A stretch of DNA of 64,000 nt. Source: Eopsaltria australis. Its lineage: Eukaryota > Chordata > Aves > Passeriformes > Petroicidae. Under the pieces are notes generated by a model. That model was not told where the DNA came from, searched no databases, and saw only the letters and a list, made by a program, of their open reading frames with translations. This document shows, piece after piece, positions 10,901 through 20,017 of this stretch. A program made the position numbers and the translations under genes. The stretch is taken from contig JAVTVJ010001355.1 of NCBI GenBank assembly GCA_034509425.1, positions 665,525 through 729,524 of the forward strand, given 5' to 3'. Position 1 is the first letter of the stretch, and each line of letters starts with the position of its first letter.

Positions 10901-12597
10901 CATTAATTACAGCCTGCTGAGCTCTGGGGTTTGTGGATGGCAGTGATTGAGGCTGAGCTGCTCTTTGAGCTCAGCCCTATCTCTGAGGTGGAGCAGCTGC
11001 CCAGGAGTGGGTCCTGAGCCTGGAGAGCTGCAGATCTTTGGAAAGGAGAGGGAGCAGGACTGCAGGGAGCTGCTGCTTGAACCCCTCCTGCCTGGAGCAG
11101 CCTCTGCTTCTCCCCACTGGGCTCTGGCACTCACAGCAGAAAGCTGACATTGCCTAAGCCCCTGTTCTCAATCTCCTTTAGTGCAGAAAACCAAATAAAT
11201 CTGTGGCTGAGTGGATGCCAGCCTAGAAATGCCTCACAGAGCAGCTCCAGAAAAACAAGGGCACTTCAAGTTGTGTGAAAAGTTTTTCTTCTGCTCTCCT
11301 CTTCTGACTGCTCAGATCAATCCCTTGCATTGAGATCATTTATTCCCATTTGCTCCAGCATTACTTAGCACTGAAAGGTATTTTTCAGTGTGAGTACCTG
11401 CTTCCAACTCCTCGTTGCTGGGAGATGAAGGATGCTGCACACCTCCAGTGACTCTCTCCCATCTCTCCTGCAGTTGTTTGATGAAGAGAATCCAGTGCAC
11501 AAATCTGGGAATAAGTTCATGTTTACTACTGAGGGCCACATCGTGTCTGTGGATGAGCGATTCAGGAACTCGCTGTGGGATGACATCCTCCCTGGGGAGG
11601 AGGACAGCCCGGGCAAAACCAAACCCACCGAGCTCAAAGCAGCCAACTTCAGCTCCAACGTAAGGAATGCACTGCCTGGGGGTGGGGAAGGGGCAGGCAG
11701 GACAAACAGAGCCCTTTGGAAGTGGTGCTGTGGAGTATTTCCTGTAGAAATGCTAAATATCTGAGAAACTCCCATTAAAAGCAAAAATGGGATCATGTGA
11801 GGGATTCTGGTGAAGGTGAAACTTGTCCCCTTTGCAGCAATTTCTTTATTCTTTTTTAACTTATTTCCAATTATTTTTCCCTTCCCCTTGTCTTTGCCCT
11901 TAAAACTCTGCAGTGCTGCTGTCAGGGGCATTTACACCAAGCTTTGTCTTCCTCATTTTGTTTTTGGGGCTGTAAAGGGGACCTTTTTTAGCAAGGCCTC
12001 AGCTGAGCCCAGAGCTGTGGCTTTGATCAGGTTTTAATCGCAGATCTGGTTTGAATCACCAAATCACAGAATGGTTTGAGTTGAAAGGACCTTAAAGCTC
12101 ATCTCCTTCCACCCCCATGGGCAGGGCCACCTTCCCCTAGAGCACTTACAGGACAGTGTTTTTAAACCTCTGCTGGTAGGTTCTGGTGCGGTTCCTTCCC
12201 TCCCCCCACCCAGAGCTCCAGGAAAAGAGCATTATTTTAAACCTTCACAGTTGTCATAGTGAAGGAAATCTCAGTTGCACAACAAGCTGTGCTGTGTGTT
12301 TGGAAGCTGCAGCCTGCACCGAGGAAACACTCGCTGCTCATTTATGGGATTTGTGCCGGGAGTCTGCAAACAACGAGGGGAAGTTGGGGTAAAAAGTGCT
12401 GTTTGGTACAATTTTCTGTGCTGGGAGGATCTGAAGGGATTGCAGAGGGGATGGGATTGCCTGGGTGTGGATCTGGGTTTTTAAAAAGCTGTAAATTTCC
12501 TCACCAGTGTAACAGAGTCCCTGATGAGAGGAGGTACCTGCTGCCCCTGAAGAGCAACTACATGAGACAGATCGACAGGATGGTGGGGCTGATCTGA
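1547..12597 (+). CDS. EDEM1: EDEM1, ER degradation-enhancing alpha-mannosidase-like protein 1 (12 coding exons, with introns)
   Basis: The spliced reading frame is 608 residues. EDEM1 belongs to glycoside hydrolase family 47 and acts in the ER lumen. It helps trim mannose from, and deliver, misfolded glycoproteins to the SEL1L/HRD1 machinery for ER-associated degradation. Residues 2-30 are a hydrophobic leader (signal or anchor). A low-complexity Pro/Gly/Ala/Arg segment follows to about 65, then the GH47 barrel from about 70 to 540. The three acidic residues expected in a GH47 active site are present: E182 (in VFEATIR), D327 (in [10 protein letters not shown]) and E450 (in RPELVES). The Ca-binding TTEGH motif is at 535-539. 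N-glycosylation sequons are at N138, N155, N256, N299 and N575. The protein is about 49 residues shorter than human EDEM1 (657). Most of that difference is in the leader and linker, with a smaller part in the variable segment before the last exon. All exon joins are in frame with GT-AG sites. EDEM2 and EDEM3 are excluded by the near-identity of the core to EDEM1. Confidence 0.97.
2188..2462 (-). mobile_element. CR1 LINE 3' fragment in EDEM1 intron 1
   Basis: This is the reverse complement of a CR1 3' end. Phrases seen are gccatggcagggacgcc, gtccagcctggccttgggc, cagggaagaatttcctgctg and ccattt/tcctcttgtcctgtc. The CR1 3' side is at the low coordinate. The copy is diverged and lacks the terminal octamer repeats. 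Confidence 0.85.
2482..2661 (+). mobile_element. CR1 LINE 3' end abutting the exon 2 splice acceptor
   Basis: This is a sense-strand CR1 3' end. It reads ggagacattccaaacccacc, then gggttggactggatgagctg, then agatcccttccaaccctaatgat and the octamer-like tgtgtgattc typical of the CR1 terminus. The terminus lies about 10 bp before the AG of the EDEM1 exon 2 acceptor (2670-2671). The CR1 piece therefore includes the likely branch-point zone (ccctaatga, 2641-2649). With the preceding minus-strand copy it forms an inverted pair whose 3' ends face outward. Confidence 0.85.
2672..2744 (+). CDS. EDEM1: EDEM1 coding exon 2 (residues 127-151)
   Basis: Encodes [20 protein letters not shown] and the following DTLA, with the N138 sequon. 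The acceptor is ttgcag|C and the donor is GCG|GTGAGT (phase 0). The acceptor region overlaps the end of a CR1 element. Intron 2 (2745-4327, 1,583 bp) contains three short tandem repeats near its start and no other recognised feature. Confidence 0.95.
2772..2924. repeat. Two short tandem repeats in intron 2
   Basis: A 20-bp unit (ctggtcacctgggacctgca-like) occurs about 2.5 times at 2772-2820. A 19-bp unit (ctgacagctggatcaggag) occurs about 3 times at 2871-2924. Both are small and GC-rich. Confidence 0.85.
3358..3449. repeat. Two-copy tandem repeat, unit about 44 bp, intron 2
   Basis: The phrase gatcccaaaggtttcattgt followed by tctcatctgggcactc recurs immediately as gatcccagtaggtttcatta followed by ctctcatctgtgcactc. 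The two units are adjacent and differ at several positions. Confidence 0.8.
4328..4431 (+). CDS. EDEM1: EDEM1 coding exon 3 (residues 152-185 and part of 186)
   Basis: Encodes [12 protein letters not shown] through VQVFEATIR, including sequon N155 and the first predicted active-site acid, E182. The acceptor is aaaag|GTG and the donor AG|GTACGT. Intron 3 (4432-5187, 756 bp) has ordinary composition with no recognised repeat. Confidence 0.96.
5188..5359 (+). CDS. EDEM1: EDEM1 coding exon 4 (residues 186-243)
   Basis: Encodes [14 protein letters not shown] through [13 protein letters not shown], a highly conserved part of the GH47 barrel. The acceptor is ccacag|GG and the donor CGG|GTGAGT (phase 0). 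Intron 4 (5360-6429, 1,070 bp) shows no recognised repeat or gene. Confidence 0.96.
6430..6613 (+). CDS. EDEM1: EDEM1 coding exon 5 (residues 244-304 and part of 305)
   Basis: Encodes [19 protein letters not shown], then [20 protein letters not shown] to SNNTGLLG. Sequons are N256 and N299. C259 in the CTAGAG motif is conserved in the EDEM family. The acceptor is ccacag|GTG and the donor G|GTAAGG. Intron 5 (6614-7082, 469 bp) has nothing recognised. Confidence 0.96.
7083..7257 (+). CDS. EDEM1: EDEM1 coding exon 6 (residues 305-362 and part of 363)
   Basis: Encodes [20 protein letters not shown], then [21 protein letters not shown]327 is the second predicted active-site acid. The acceptor is gaaag|GA and the donor GG|GTATGT. 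Intron 6 (7258-7691, 434 bp) is unremarkable. Confidence 0.96.
7692..7812 (+). CDS. EDEM1: EDEM1 coding exon 7 (residues 363-403)
   Basis: Encodes [20 protein letters not shown] then [20 protein letters not shown]. The acceptor is tggcag|G and the donor CAG|GTAAAT (phase 0). Intron 7 (7813-9152, 1,340 bp) is mostly taken up by a 14-bp minisatellite. Confidence 0.96.
8008..8592. repeat. 14-bp GC-rich minisatellite in EDEM1 intron 7, about 40 copies
   Basis: The unit is ccatggccactgcc, repeated roughly 40 times with point variants (ctatgg, ggctact, ggtcact) and occasional shortened units. It lies wholly inside intron 7, about 200 bp after exon 7. The unit has no stop codon in any + frame and 14 is not a multiple of 3. 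All three + frames, and two long stretches on the - strand, are therefore open and translate into the same 14-residue periodic pattern. These frames are not genes. Each unit carries the palindrome CCATGG. Copy number is likely to vary between individuals. Confidence 0.97.
9153..9323 (+). CDS. EDEM1: EDEM1 coding exon 8 (residues 404-460)
   Basis: Encodes [20 protein letters not shown] through [18 protein letters not shown]450 is the third predicted active-site acid. The acceptor is cccag|GTG and the donor CAG|GTATTT. Intron 8 (9324-9906, 583 bp) has no recognised feature. Confidence 0.96.
9907..9980 (+). CDS. EDEM1: EDEM1 coding exon 9 (residues 461-484 and part of 485)
   Basis: Encodes [20 protein letters not shown] and YTKA, with the last Lys split. 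The acceptor is tttag|GCC and the donor AA|GTCAGT, a somewhat weak donor but the only one that restores frame to the next exon. Intron 9 (9981-10679, 699 bp) has no recognised repeat. Confidence 0.95.
10680..10776 (+). CDS. EDEM1: EDEM1 coding exon 10 (residues 485-517)
   Basis: Encodes [20 protein letters not shown] then [12 protein letters not shown]. This is the conserved FFLSET/KYLYLLF region of GH47 proteins, completed across the intron. The acceptor is ttgcag|G and the donor CTG|GTACGT. Intron 10 (10777-11473, 697 bp) has no recognised repeat. Confidence 0.96.
11474..11659 (+). CDS. EDEM1: EDEM1 coding exon 11 (residues 518-579)
   Basis: Encodes [20 protein letters not shown], then [10 protein letters not shown] and a variable acidic segment ending [13 protein letters not shown] (535-539) is the expected Ca-binding motif. 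The variable segment (about 550-570) differs most from mammalian EDEM1 and is shorter. Sequon N575 is retained. The acceptor is ctgcag|TTG and the donor AAC|GTAAGG. Confidence 0.96.
12060..12182 (-). mobile_element. CR1 LINE 3' end in EDEM1 intron 11
   Basis: Reverse complement of a CR1 3' terminus: aatcacagaatggtttgagt, then gaaaggaccttaaagctcat, then gggcagggccaccttcccc. The 3' side is at the low coordinate. It lies in intron 11 (11660-12507, 848 bp), more than 300 bp from either exon. Confidence 0.9.
12508..12597 (+). CDS. EDEM1: EDEM1 coding exon 12 (residues 580-608 and stop)
   Basis: Encodes [20 protein letters not shown] then QIDRMVGLI, ending at TGA 12595-12597. The C-terminal MVGLI matches the conserved EDEM1 end. 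The acceptor is accag|TGT. There is no KDEL-type retention signal, as expected for this protein. Confidence 0.96.
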   Translation, partial: CNRVPDERRYLLPLKSNYMRQIDRMVGLI

Positions 12598-13850
12598 GAG
12601 ACTCTCCAGGGAAATTCTGGAGCAGTTTGGGATTCCTCTGCAGACATTGCTCCCCCTTCAGCTGCTCCTGCACGGGCTGAGCCCCCCAGGTGTCCCCTGG
12701 GCCGCGGACAAGAGGAGATGGAGCTCAGTGCTGCGAGCTGGGGTGACCTCCTGTGCCACCTGAGCAGCTCTTGACTCAAGACTTCCTACGAAAAATGTTG
12801 TTGCAAATGAAGGCTGAATTTATTTTGAAAGAGAAAGGAAGGCAAATTGGCCTGTGCCACTGAGCTACCTCTTCGTGGCTGTGTCACAAATGTCCCTCTG
12901 GAGCAGGGTCTGGTGTTTAATTTGAAATGATCTTGGGGAACGAGTGGGGAAGTGCAATTTTTTACACCAAGCTGAATTATCGAATTTTTCTGACTAGCAA
13001 TATACAACCTTAAGGTCTACTCAGGTAGGAACCCACTGGGTTTGCTGAAACAAAACTGCTCTGTCTGCTCTTGGAACGACAGCTGCTGGTGGTGTAGGAG
13101 GTGTTGGTGGAGTCTGAGATCCCTCACGCTCACAGCTGGTGGAACCTGCAGGGTTTGAGAGCCTGCAGCTGCAGAGAGCAGTGATCAAACCAATCCAGGT
13201 GCCTTTTTGGGAGGGAATGGGGGGAGGGAAGGGGGAATTGGCAAAGCCACTCAGGCAGAAGTTCCCAAAGTTTCCTTGTTTGCCAAGTTTTAGTGCCTTT
13301 TCAGGAGAGATGCTGCTAAGAACTGGTGCCACAGAACATGAAGAACAAACTCTTTCACATTCCTGACGGGATTCATGTGTTAGTGCCTTAAGTTCTCCTC
13401 ACTGGCAGGGAAAACTGAGCTTCCTTGGGAAGATGGAAAAGTATTTCTGGTGAGCTGGTTGCAAAATACAGTGGAACCCAAAGTCACTCAAAAAGAGATT
13501 TGTTTTTTCTCTTTTTTTAGGATGCTGGAAGAACATCTATGAACTTTCAGGAAGAAAGCAGTTAAGGGCTTGAGGGATGACAACAAACTGAGGCCAAAAC
13601 AGTTGTTTTAAATATAACAAGTTGGGTTTTTTTTCCAGTGGTTCCCCATTTCTTACATACTTCCGATTTTTGACTACAGTTGAAGTAGTAGAATGTTATT
13701 TTTGGGGTTATTGATTTTTAAATTGAGGCTTAAATACGAGGGCAACTCGATCTGCTGTATTTTCACCTTCTTACAACATTGGTTTTCATAAACCACGTGT
13801 TGCAACTCAAAACATTTCTTAATAAATATGAAGTTTGTGCTGGAGAGGTT
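12598..13850 (+). other. EDEM1: EDEM1 3' UTR (proximal form)
   Basis: Unique sequence of moderate composition follows the stop codon. AATAAA at 13821-13826 is followed by a GT-rich stretch, fitting cleavage near 13840-13855. Mammalian EDEM1 has a much longer 3' UTR, so a distal form is possible. ATTAAA at about 15081 is one candidate, but I cannot show that it is used. Confidence 0.7.
13821..13826 (+). terminator. EDEM1: Polyadenylation signal AATAAA of EDEM1
   Basis: This is a canonical hexamer 1.2 kb after the stop codon, with gttattgttgg as a downstream GU-rich element. It is the first good signal after the coding region. Confidence 0.75.
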
Positions 13851-13939
13851 ATTGTTGGAATCTTTTAATGTACAGATGCATCTCAGGGAATTTGTTCTAG
13901 AATCTTCTGTTCCATGATAGTTGAACCTTGTATTCAGGC

Positions 13940-13958
13940 AAAAAAAAAAAAAAAAAAA
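13940..13958 (+). repeat. A19 homopolymer
   Basis: Nineteen consecutive A residues, about 115 bp downstream of the EDEM1 polyadenylation signal. If a longer transcript is made, this tract could prime oligo-dT and give a false 3' end. Confidence 0.95.
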
Positions 13959-14183
13959 GGATCATCAAGTCTTCTTAGTCTTGCTGTGTGTGTTTGAAGG
14001 GGTCAGGGGTTGGAGGGGGGAGAGGGAAATAAGTTAAAATTTCCCAAAATTTTGCAATTTAATGGATTTCCTGGGCCAGGAGGGCTCATCCAGCTCTGGG
14101 ATGTGAGAAGTGATGGTGGGGTGGGAGCCCAGCACAGAATCCCACACTGGATGTGTAGGGTCATGGGGTGGCAGGGCCAGGCC
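13959..14183. other. Short spacer after EDEM1
   Basis: Unremarkable sequence leading into the next minisatellite. Nothing is recognised. Confidence 0.5.
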
Positions 14184-14455
14184 GGACAGGATTGTGGGAT
14201 GGACAGGACATCAGGAATGGCAGGATTGTGGGATCAGGATGGACAGGACATCAGGAAGGACAGGATTGTGGGATGGACAGGAGATCAGGAATGGCAGGAT
14301 TCTGGGATCAGGATGGACAGGACATCAGGAAGGACAGGATTGTGGGATGGACAGGACATCAGGAATGGCAGGATTCTGGGATCAGGAAGGACAGGACTGT
14401 GGGATTGACAGGACATCAGCATGGACAGGATTCAGGGATGATTCTGGACACCAGG
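14184..14455. repeat. Compound minisatellite, unit about 34/68 bp
   Basis: The phrases ggacaggacatcaggaatgg and caggattgtgggatcaggat alternate through the array. The period is about 30-36 bp, with a longer period near 70 bp from alternation of the aatggcagg and aaggacagg variants. Open frames here translate into WDGQDI/RNGRI-like repeats and are not genes. Confidence 0.9.
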
Positions 14456-16767
14456 ACAGACACACCCCAGGTGTGGTGGTGGCTTCTCCTGCTCCTGCTT
14501 TGTCCCTCACTCCCAGTTATCTCCCTGAATGTGTCACTGGCCACTCTCCCTGTGTTTGTGCCTTCTGAACTGAGCCCGGGGGAGGGTCCCAGCCTGGGAT
14601 TGTGCACAGAATCCCTTCCAGAGCCCTCCAGAGAGAACTCCAGGGCTCTGAGGAGGTTGCACAGGTTTTGCTGTTGTGTTTTCCTTGGGATTGCCAGGAA
14701 CAGTGAAACGTGGCTGAGAATGGGAGCAGCCCAGACAGGAATTGCAGCCTTGCAGCCAAACCCTCCCTTGGGAACTGCTCTGGGATTTCTGTTGCCAGGT
14801 GATGTGACAGCCACCTTTCCATAGAAATCCCCTTTATCCTCAAGGAGGCTGCTGGTAAAAGGCTCTGTGTTCCTCCAGGAGCCAACTTTTCTTCCTGTTT
14901 GTTCTGAAACTGCTTGGATCCATTTTCACTCTGCAAGGACAGGGCTCCTGTTATGCACTAAAATGAGAGCTTTTGTACAAGCCAATGGCATCAGAATGGA
15001 ACTGATAACAGTGCTGGAATCCCTTGCTGACACAGACTCTGTATTCCTTGGTATCATGTGCAATATCAAGTTTTCCTAATTAAATGTGCCACGTATGCTT
15101 AATTGTTATTTATCCATGAAGTGTTTAACTGAGGATGGGAAACTTGGACCAAATGTGCTTTCATGAAATGTCCTGAATTTTCAACACTTGGCTTGCATTT
15201 TGCAAATCTGCATTAAAACAAAGTGTGTTTGACAACCTTGATGTGTGTTTGTCTTGTAGGGGATCTTCCTGCACCTTCTGCACCCTGGGATTTCATCTGC
15301 TTAGAGCTGGCAGAATGCCATTTATTCTTCCTGCAGGAGAATAAACCCCAAATCAACAGGGCTCTTTCCTCTTTCCCTGCTCCCCTTTCTCTCCATGAGG
15401 ATTTGGGGGCAGGGATTGATGTGGGATAAATGAAGTGTGGCCTCCCTGCTGGGATTCCCAATCCTTTGCCCATGAAGAGCCTGGTTCAGGTGGGAATTCT
15501 GCACCAAGAACATCTCCAGCCTGTGGATAAAGAGCCCCCCTGGGACACAGCTCGTGCTGGCTTTGAGCACAGGAAGGTGGGAATGAGCTGTCTGAGCATC
15601 ACTTTGATTTATTGCTTCTCTCTTGCTGCTTTTCCCTCCTGGATTTGCTCTCTCTCTTCTCTCCTGTGCTGTTTCCTGGTTTGCAGTGCTGGTTCAGAGG
15701 CTGCTGGAGCTGCCAGGACTTTGCTGTGTGCGGATCAAGCTCCACTTTCCAGGGAAATGTCTGCGGGATGTCAGTGATGGGAATCCTGCAGTGGGTTTAA
15801 ATCTCCTCTGGCTTTTTGGATAATGAGATCTTTGTCTTTACTTTTGCTGCACTCAGACTTCCTAAGTGTCAATTCCAAAGTGAGCATGAAGGGGCTGAAC
15901 CCCTGATTTTGGGGTGAGCACCCCAGCTCTGGTGTTGGAGTCACTGTTTGCTCTCGTTCCTTCTCTTATCTCTCCCAGAGGGTTGGGCAGCTCTGCAGTG
16001 GCACTGAGCGCTCTGCCTGCAGCTTTTCCAGCCCACGTTGAAGAAATCATCTCAAAAAAATCCACTCTGCCACTGTGGCTTTCCTGGGAGACCGGAGTGC
16101 AGTGAGATCGCCTGCCACACACGATTTAAAATGCAAAAATGTGCGTGAAAGCTCACTTTTTTGGGGTGGGATGAACTGGCTGAGTCGGTTTTGGAGCAGA
16201 GCAGGGGTCCGGGATGCTGCAGCTCCGGGTTGCTTCCAGCAGAGCCCTCCCTTGTGCCGCCGTTCGAGGCTTTGGCTGTGTCACACAAACCTCGGTGGCC
16301 CCGGGGTGCAGCGCTGGCAAAAGCGCATTTTCCATCTCTTCCCGGGGAAAAATCGGGATTATCCCTGCCCGAGTGGGAAAGGCGAAATGGCACTGCTGAT
16401 TCCTAGAGGTGTTCACCTTCATCCCGGCTTGGAGCTGCTTTTAGGGAGGGATTTTGTGTCACTGATCGCCTCTTGTGTGGTTTATCCTAAAAACACCAAC
16501 AAATGTTCCCTGGGAGCTGCTTTGTGCCCCTTCAGCCTCCTCTGTCCCCACACTGATGGGAGGACTTTGGTTTGGAGCAATTTTACCGAAAAGCACCTTT
16601 TTTCCCCCAAAGATCTGTGATTTTTGTTGCCTTACATTTCTCATGGTGGAGGAGGAGAGCTCAGGGAGCTGCTCCAGCCTCACCTGAGAATTCCAGCGGC
16701 CAGAGTTGGTCACTCCCATTTTCCAGGGGGAGGCAGCAGGGTTGCTCCTTCAAACAGCAACCCTGGG
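14456..16767. other. Intergenic sequence, no gene recognised
   Basis: Mostly unique sequence. The part at about 14,930-15,240 is AT-rich, contains ATTAAA near 15,081, and could be a distal EDEM1 3' UTR. The part at about 16,080-16,640 is richer in CpG than its surroundings. Open frames up to 218 residues overlap one another on both strands and resemble nothing I know. Confidence 0.5.
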
Positions 16768-17170
16768 AATTTATTTTTTATTTAGTTATTTTTAATTAGT
16801 TATTTTTTAAATTTAGTTATTTTTTAAAATTAGTTATTTTTTACTTAGTTATTTTTATTTAGTTCATTTTTTTATTTAGTTATTTTTATTTAGTTCATTT
16901 TTTTATTTAGTTCATTTTATTTAGTTATTTTTATTTAGTTATTTTTAATTAGTTATTTTTATTTAATTCTTTTTTATTTAGTTATTTTTAATTAGTTATT
17001 TTTATTTAATTCTTTTTTATTTAGTTCTTTTTAATTAGTTATTTTTATTTAATTCTTTTTTATTTAGTTCTTTTTAATTAGTTATTTTTATTTAGTTATT
17101 TTTAAATTGGTTTTTTTTTATTTAATTATTTTTATTTAGTTATTTTTTATGTAGTTATTTTTTATTTAGG
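16768..17170. repeat. AT-rich array, tttttatttagtta units
   Basis: About 400 bp is almost wholly T and A with regularly spaced GTTA or GTTC. The unit is ttatttttatttag with variants tttttaatta and ttcttttttattta, giving an irregular period of 12-14 bp. The strand is strongly biased to T. No coding potential. Confidence 0.95.
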
Positions 17171-17408
17171 TGATGCTGATAAAGGGGGAAAAGGCACCAG
17201 TATGGCCCAGTCCTGGACTGGTGAGGATGCTCTGACCTCCTGCACCAGGCACAGGTGGGCACTGGGTGAACTGGGAGAGCTGGGAGCAGCCCCAGTCCAG
17301 CCTGGGTGATCCCGGCTGGATTCACTGGGGCCAGGAAGGATTCCAGTCTCCATGGGGAGCAACTGGTGGGACTGGGAGTGCCCCAGTGCCCCCTGCCCTG
17401 GGGACAGT

Positions 17409-17918
17409 GGAGACTGTGGGGAGAATTCCCTGGAATTTGGAGATTGTGGGGTGAGTTCCCTGGAATTTGGAGATCATGGAGATAATTCCTTGGAATGTGG
17501 AGATTGTGGGGAGAATCCCCTGGAATTTGGAGATTATAGGAAACATTCCCTGGAATTTGGAGATTGTGGGGGTCGGCACCTCCTGGAATTGAGAGATTGT
17601 GGGGAGAACTCCCTGGAATTGGGAGATCATTGGGGAAACTCTCTGGAATTTGGAGATTGTGGGGAGAACTCTCTGGAATTGGGAAATTATGGGGAGAATT
17701 CCCTGGAATTTGGAGACTGGGGGGAGAACTTCCTGGAATTTGGAGATTGTGGGAAGAATTCCCTGGAATTTGGAGATTGTGGGGAGAATTCCCTGGAATT
17801 TGGAGATCATGGAGAGCACACCTTGGAATCTGAAATAATGGGGAAAACTCCCTGGAATTTGGAGACTGTGAGGAGAATTCCCTCGATTTTGGAGATCATA
17901 GGGAGAACTCCCTTGCCT
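17409..17918. repeat. 30-bp minisatellite, about 17 copies
   Basis: The unit is ggagattgtggggagaattc followed by cctggaattt. It repeats about 17 times with substitutions such as gatcatgg for gattgtgg. Because 30 is a multiple of 3 and the unit lacks stops, a 197-residue frame on + and a 222-residue frame on - are open. They translate into 10-residue repeats (NSLEFGDCGE on +). I regard both as repeat artefacts. The GGGG runs recur every 30 bp on the + strand. Confidence 0.95.
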
Positions 17919-18599
17919 TTTCCACACTCGAGGCAGGTGCTCTAAAAACACACACAAAAAAAAAAACAAAACCAAAACAACCCCAGACAAATTAAATGGG
18001 GAAAAAAAAAAAGAATATTTCAGTTTATTAATACTTTTGAATAATTGAAATTACAGGCTGGGTAAGGCCCAGAGGCTTTCCAATAACGGCAATCTGCATA
18101 CAGTTAATTATTTATAATGTTAATTTGGGCTAAGTCATTGCTATCACGAGCAGCTCTTGGAAGGCTCCATGAATCACCATCCTCGTGGTGTGGCTCTGTC
18201 ACAGAACCTCACATGGAACTCAAAACCCTGCCCTGGAAAAACTCTGCTTTTCCCCCTCCTCTGCTCCAGGGGAAATGGATTTTTTTTTAAAGCAGCCTTC
18301 AGGAGGGAAAAATTAACTCTAGGAGGAGTATTTAAAAAGCATTTTGAATAGATCTAATACCCCCGTGCTCGCAGATGCTGCTTAATGAGAAAACAAATTA
18401 TGGGGGAGCTGCAGAGTCTCTTTTTTTAATATTTCTGTGCAAATGATTCCCTCTCGTTTCCTTTTGCTTCCCTCCCTGCAGCTGAGTGCACAGAAACACC
18501 ACAGCAGAGCTGGGGTCTGGGGGAGCTGTGGAGAGCAGGAAGGACAAATATCCATCATTTGGTGGCAGAAAGATCAGATTTGATAGAGTTGGGGTTGTT
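17919..18599. other. Intergenic; AT-rich candidate conserved segment at 18,020-18,190
   Basis: A short A-rich tract at 17,947-18,013 is followed by repeat-free sequence with several TAAT cores (ttattaatac, cagttaattatttataatgt). No gene is recognised. Conservation cannot be judged from one sequence. Confidence 0.4.
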
Positions 18600-18848
18600 T
18601 GGGGGCTTTTTTCCTTTTTATTTTCTTTTATCCTTTGTTTTATTTTCCTTCTTTTTCTCCCTTCTTTCCTCCCTTCCTTTCCCTTCTGTTTTCCTTCTTT
18701 TTCCCCCTTTTTTTTTCCCTTCTTTTTTCCCCTTTTTTCCCTTTCTTTTTTCCCCATTTTCCCTTCTTTTTTCCCCTTTTTTCCCTTCTTTTTCCCCCTT
18801 TTTTCCTCTTTTTTTCCCTTCTTTTTTCCCTTTCTTTTTTTCCCCCCC
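18600..18848. repeat. Pyrimidine tract (T/C on + strand)
   Basis: About 250 bp consists almost only of T and C, built from irregular units such as cccttcttttttcc. The tract has mirror-like symmetry. All frames are open, giving Phe/Ser/Pro on + and Lys/Gly/Glu on -, and are not coding. Confidence 0.95.
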
Positions 18849-20017
18849 ATGTTTTTCCTGGCTGGGAATGTGTGCCAAGGAGAAGGGGAGGAGGTGTGAT
18901 GTCAGCTCTGAGATTCCCTGGAATTCAGGCTGGTTTTGTGGGAGTGGAGGTCACAGAGCTTTTGGGATGATCCCATTTCTCACTCCTGGTTTATCCACGG
19001 TCTCCTCATGCTGGGAATGTGGAGATGGAACAGGGGCAGGGCAGGGATGGCTCCATGGAATGGGTTTAGAGAATACATTTAAAACCTCAGAAATGCCATT
19101 AAAAATGTTTAATTCACTATTTTACTTTTGCTGGACTGGCCATGATCATGAAAATCCCAATTTGGGGGGAGAAATCCACTCTCAGCCCATCCTTCCCCTT
19201 CCTTTTCCAGCTTCCTCTCCAGCTTTTCCCTGGAATGATTTCTCCTCAGTGCAGAGGAATGCTTCAGCTCGGTGATTAATTAGAATTGCTATTAATACAA
19301 GATGCAATTGCATTGGACTAATCTATCTTATTGGCCAGGCTTTAATTAATTAGGTAATAAAAGCAACCCTAAAAAAACCCCCTTTGAACGCTGCTTAATG
19401 AAACCCATGGATCTACTTATTAAGAATTAAAACCTTTCACTCTTTGATACTTCTCTGCTTTATTAAACCCTGCTCCAGTGCTTTGTGTGCTTTGTCCCAT
19501 CAATAACGAGGCTCTTTTCTTCTGAATTGCTTGGTGAGAGCCAAGAAATCTCACATTATCTAATTAGGGACAGCTCTGCCTGCATAATCAATCCAGCAGC
19601 AGCAAAAGCCCTTTGTTCCAGGCGTTTTGTGGCGTTATTATTATTTAAAAACTCCGGTTTCGTACACCCTACACCTGTTTCTACATTAAAAAAATCTCTG
19701 TAGGTGGAGAATTGGTGCCACCCCTGAGCTGGGGCAGCCCCAGTGGGACAGAACCTGCCTCAATCCCAGAGGTGCTGGAGGAAAGCTCCTTTTTGAGGGA
19801 TTTGCTGAGTTTGGATGCATCCATCCCTCATTTTTTGGGTCCCAGCAGGGTGTGAGCAGGGGGTGGGGCAGAGCTGCCCCCTGTGCTCCGGGAGGGATGG
19901 GATAAATCAAGGCTCTGCTTGGTTTTCCAGGATAAATCAAAGCTTTGGTTGGTTTTCCAGGGTAAAACAGGCTCCTGCTTTGCTTGCTGCCCTTGCCTCT
20001 CCTGGTTGGGATTTCAC
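18849..20017. other. Intergenic; AT-rich candidate conserved segment at 19,255-19,470
   Basis: The middle part contains clustered homeodomain-type TAATTA cores (gtgattaattagaa, taattaattaggtaataa) in repeat-free sequence. A short 35-bp repeat (gataaatcaa...ggttttccag) occurs three times at about 19,899-19,975. No gene is recognised. Confidence 0.4.

Noticed and set aside
13940..13958. A19 tract as the tail of a processed pseudogene or retroposon
   Set aside because: The sequence before it does not match a retrocopy, and bird LINEs of the CR1 type do not leave poly(A) tails. Treated as a simple repeat.
18559..19275. 238-codon open frame rich in Phe and Ser
   Set aside because: It comes from a T/C tract. 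Composition alone explains the frame, and there is no homologous domain.
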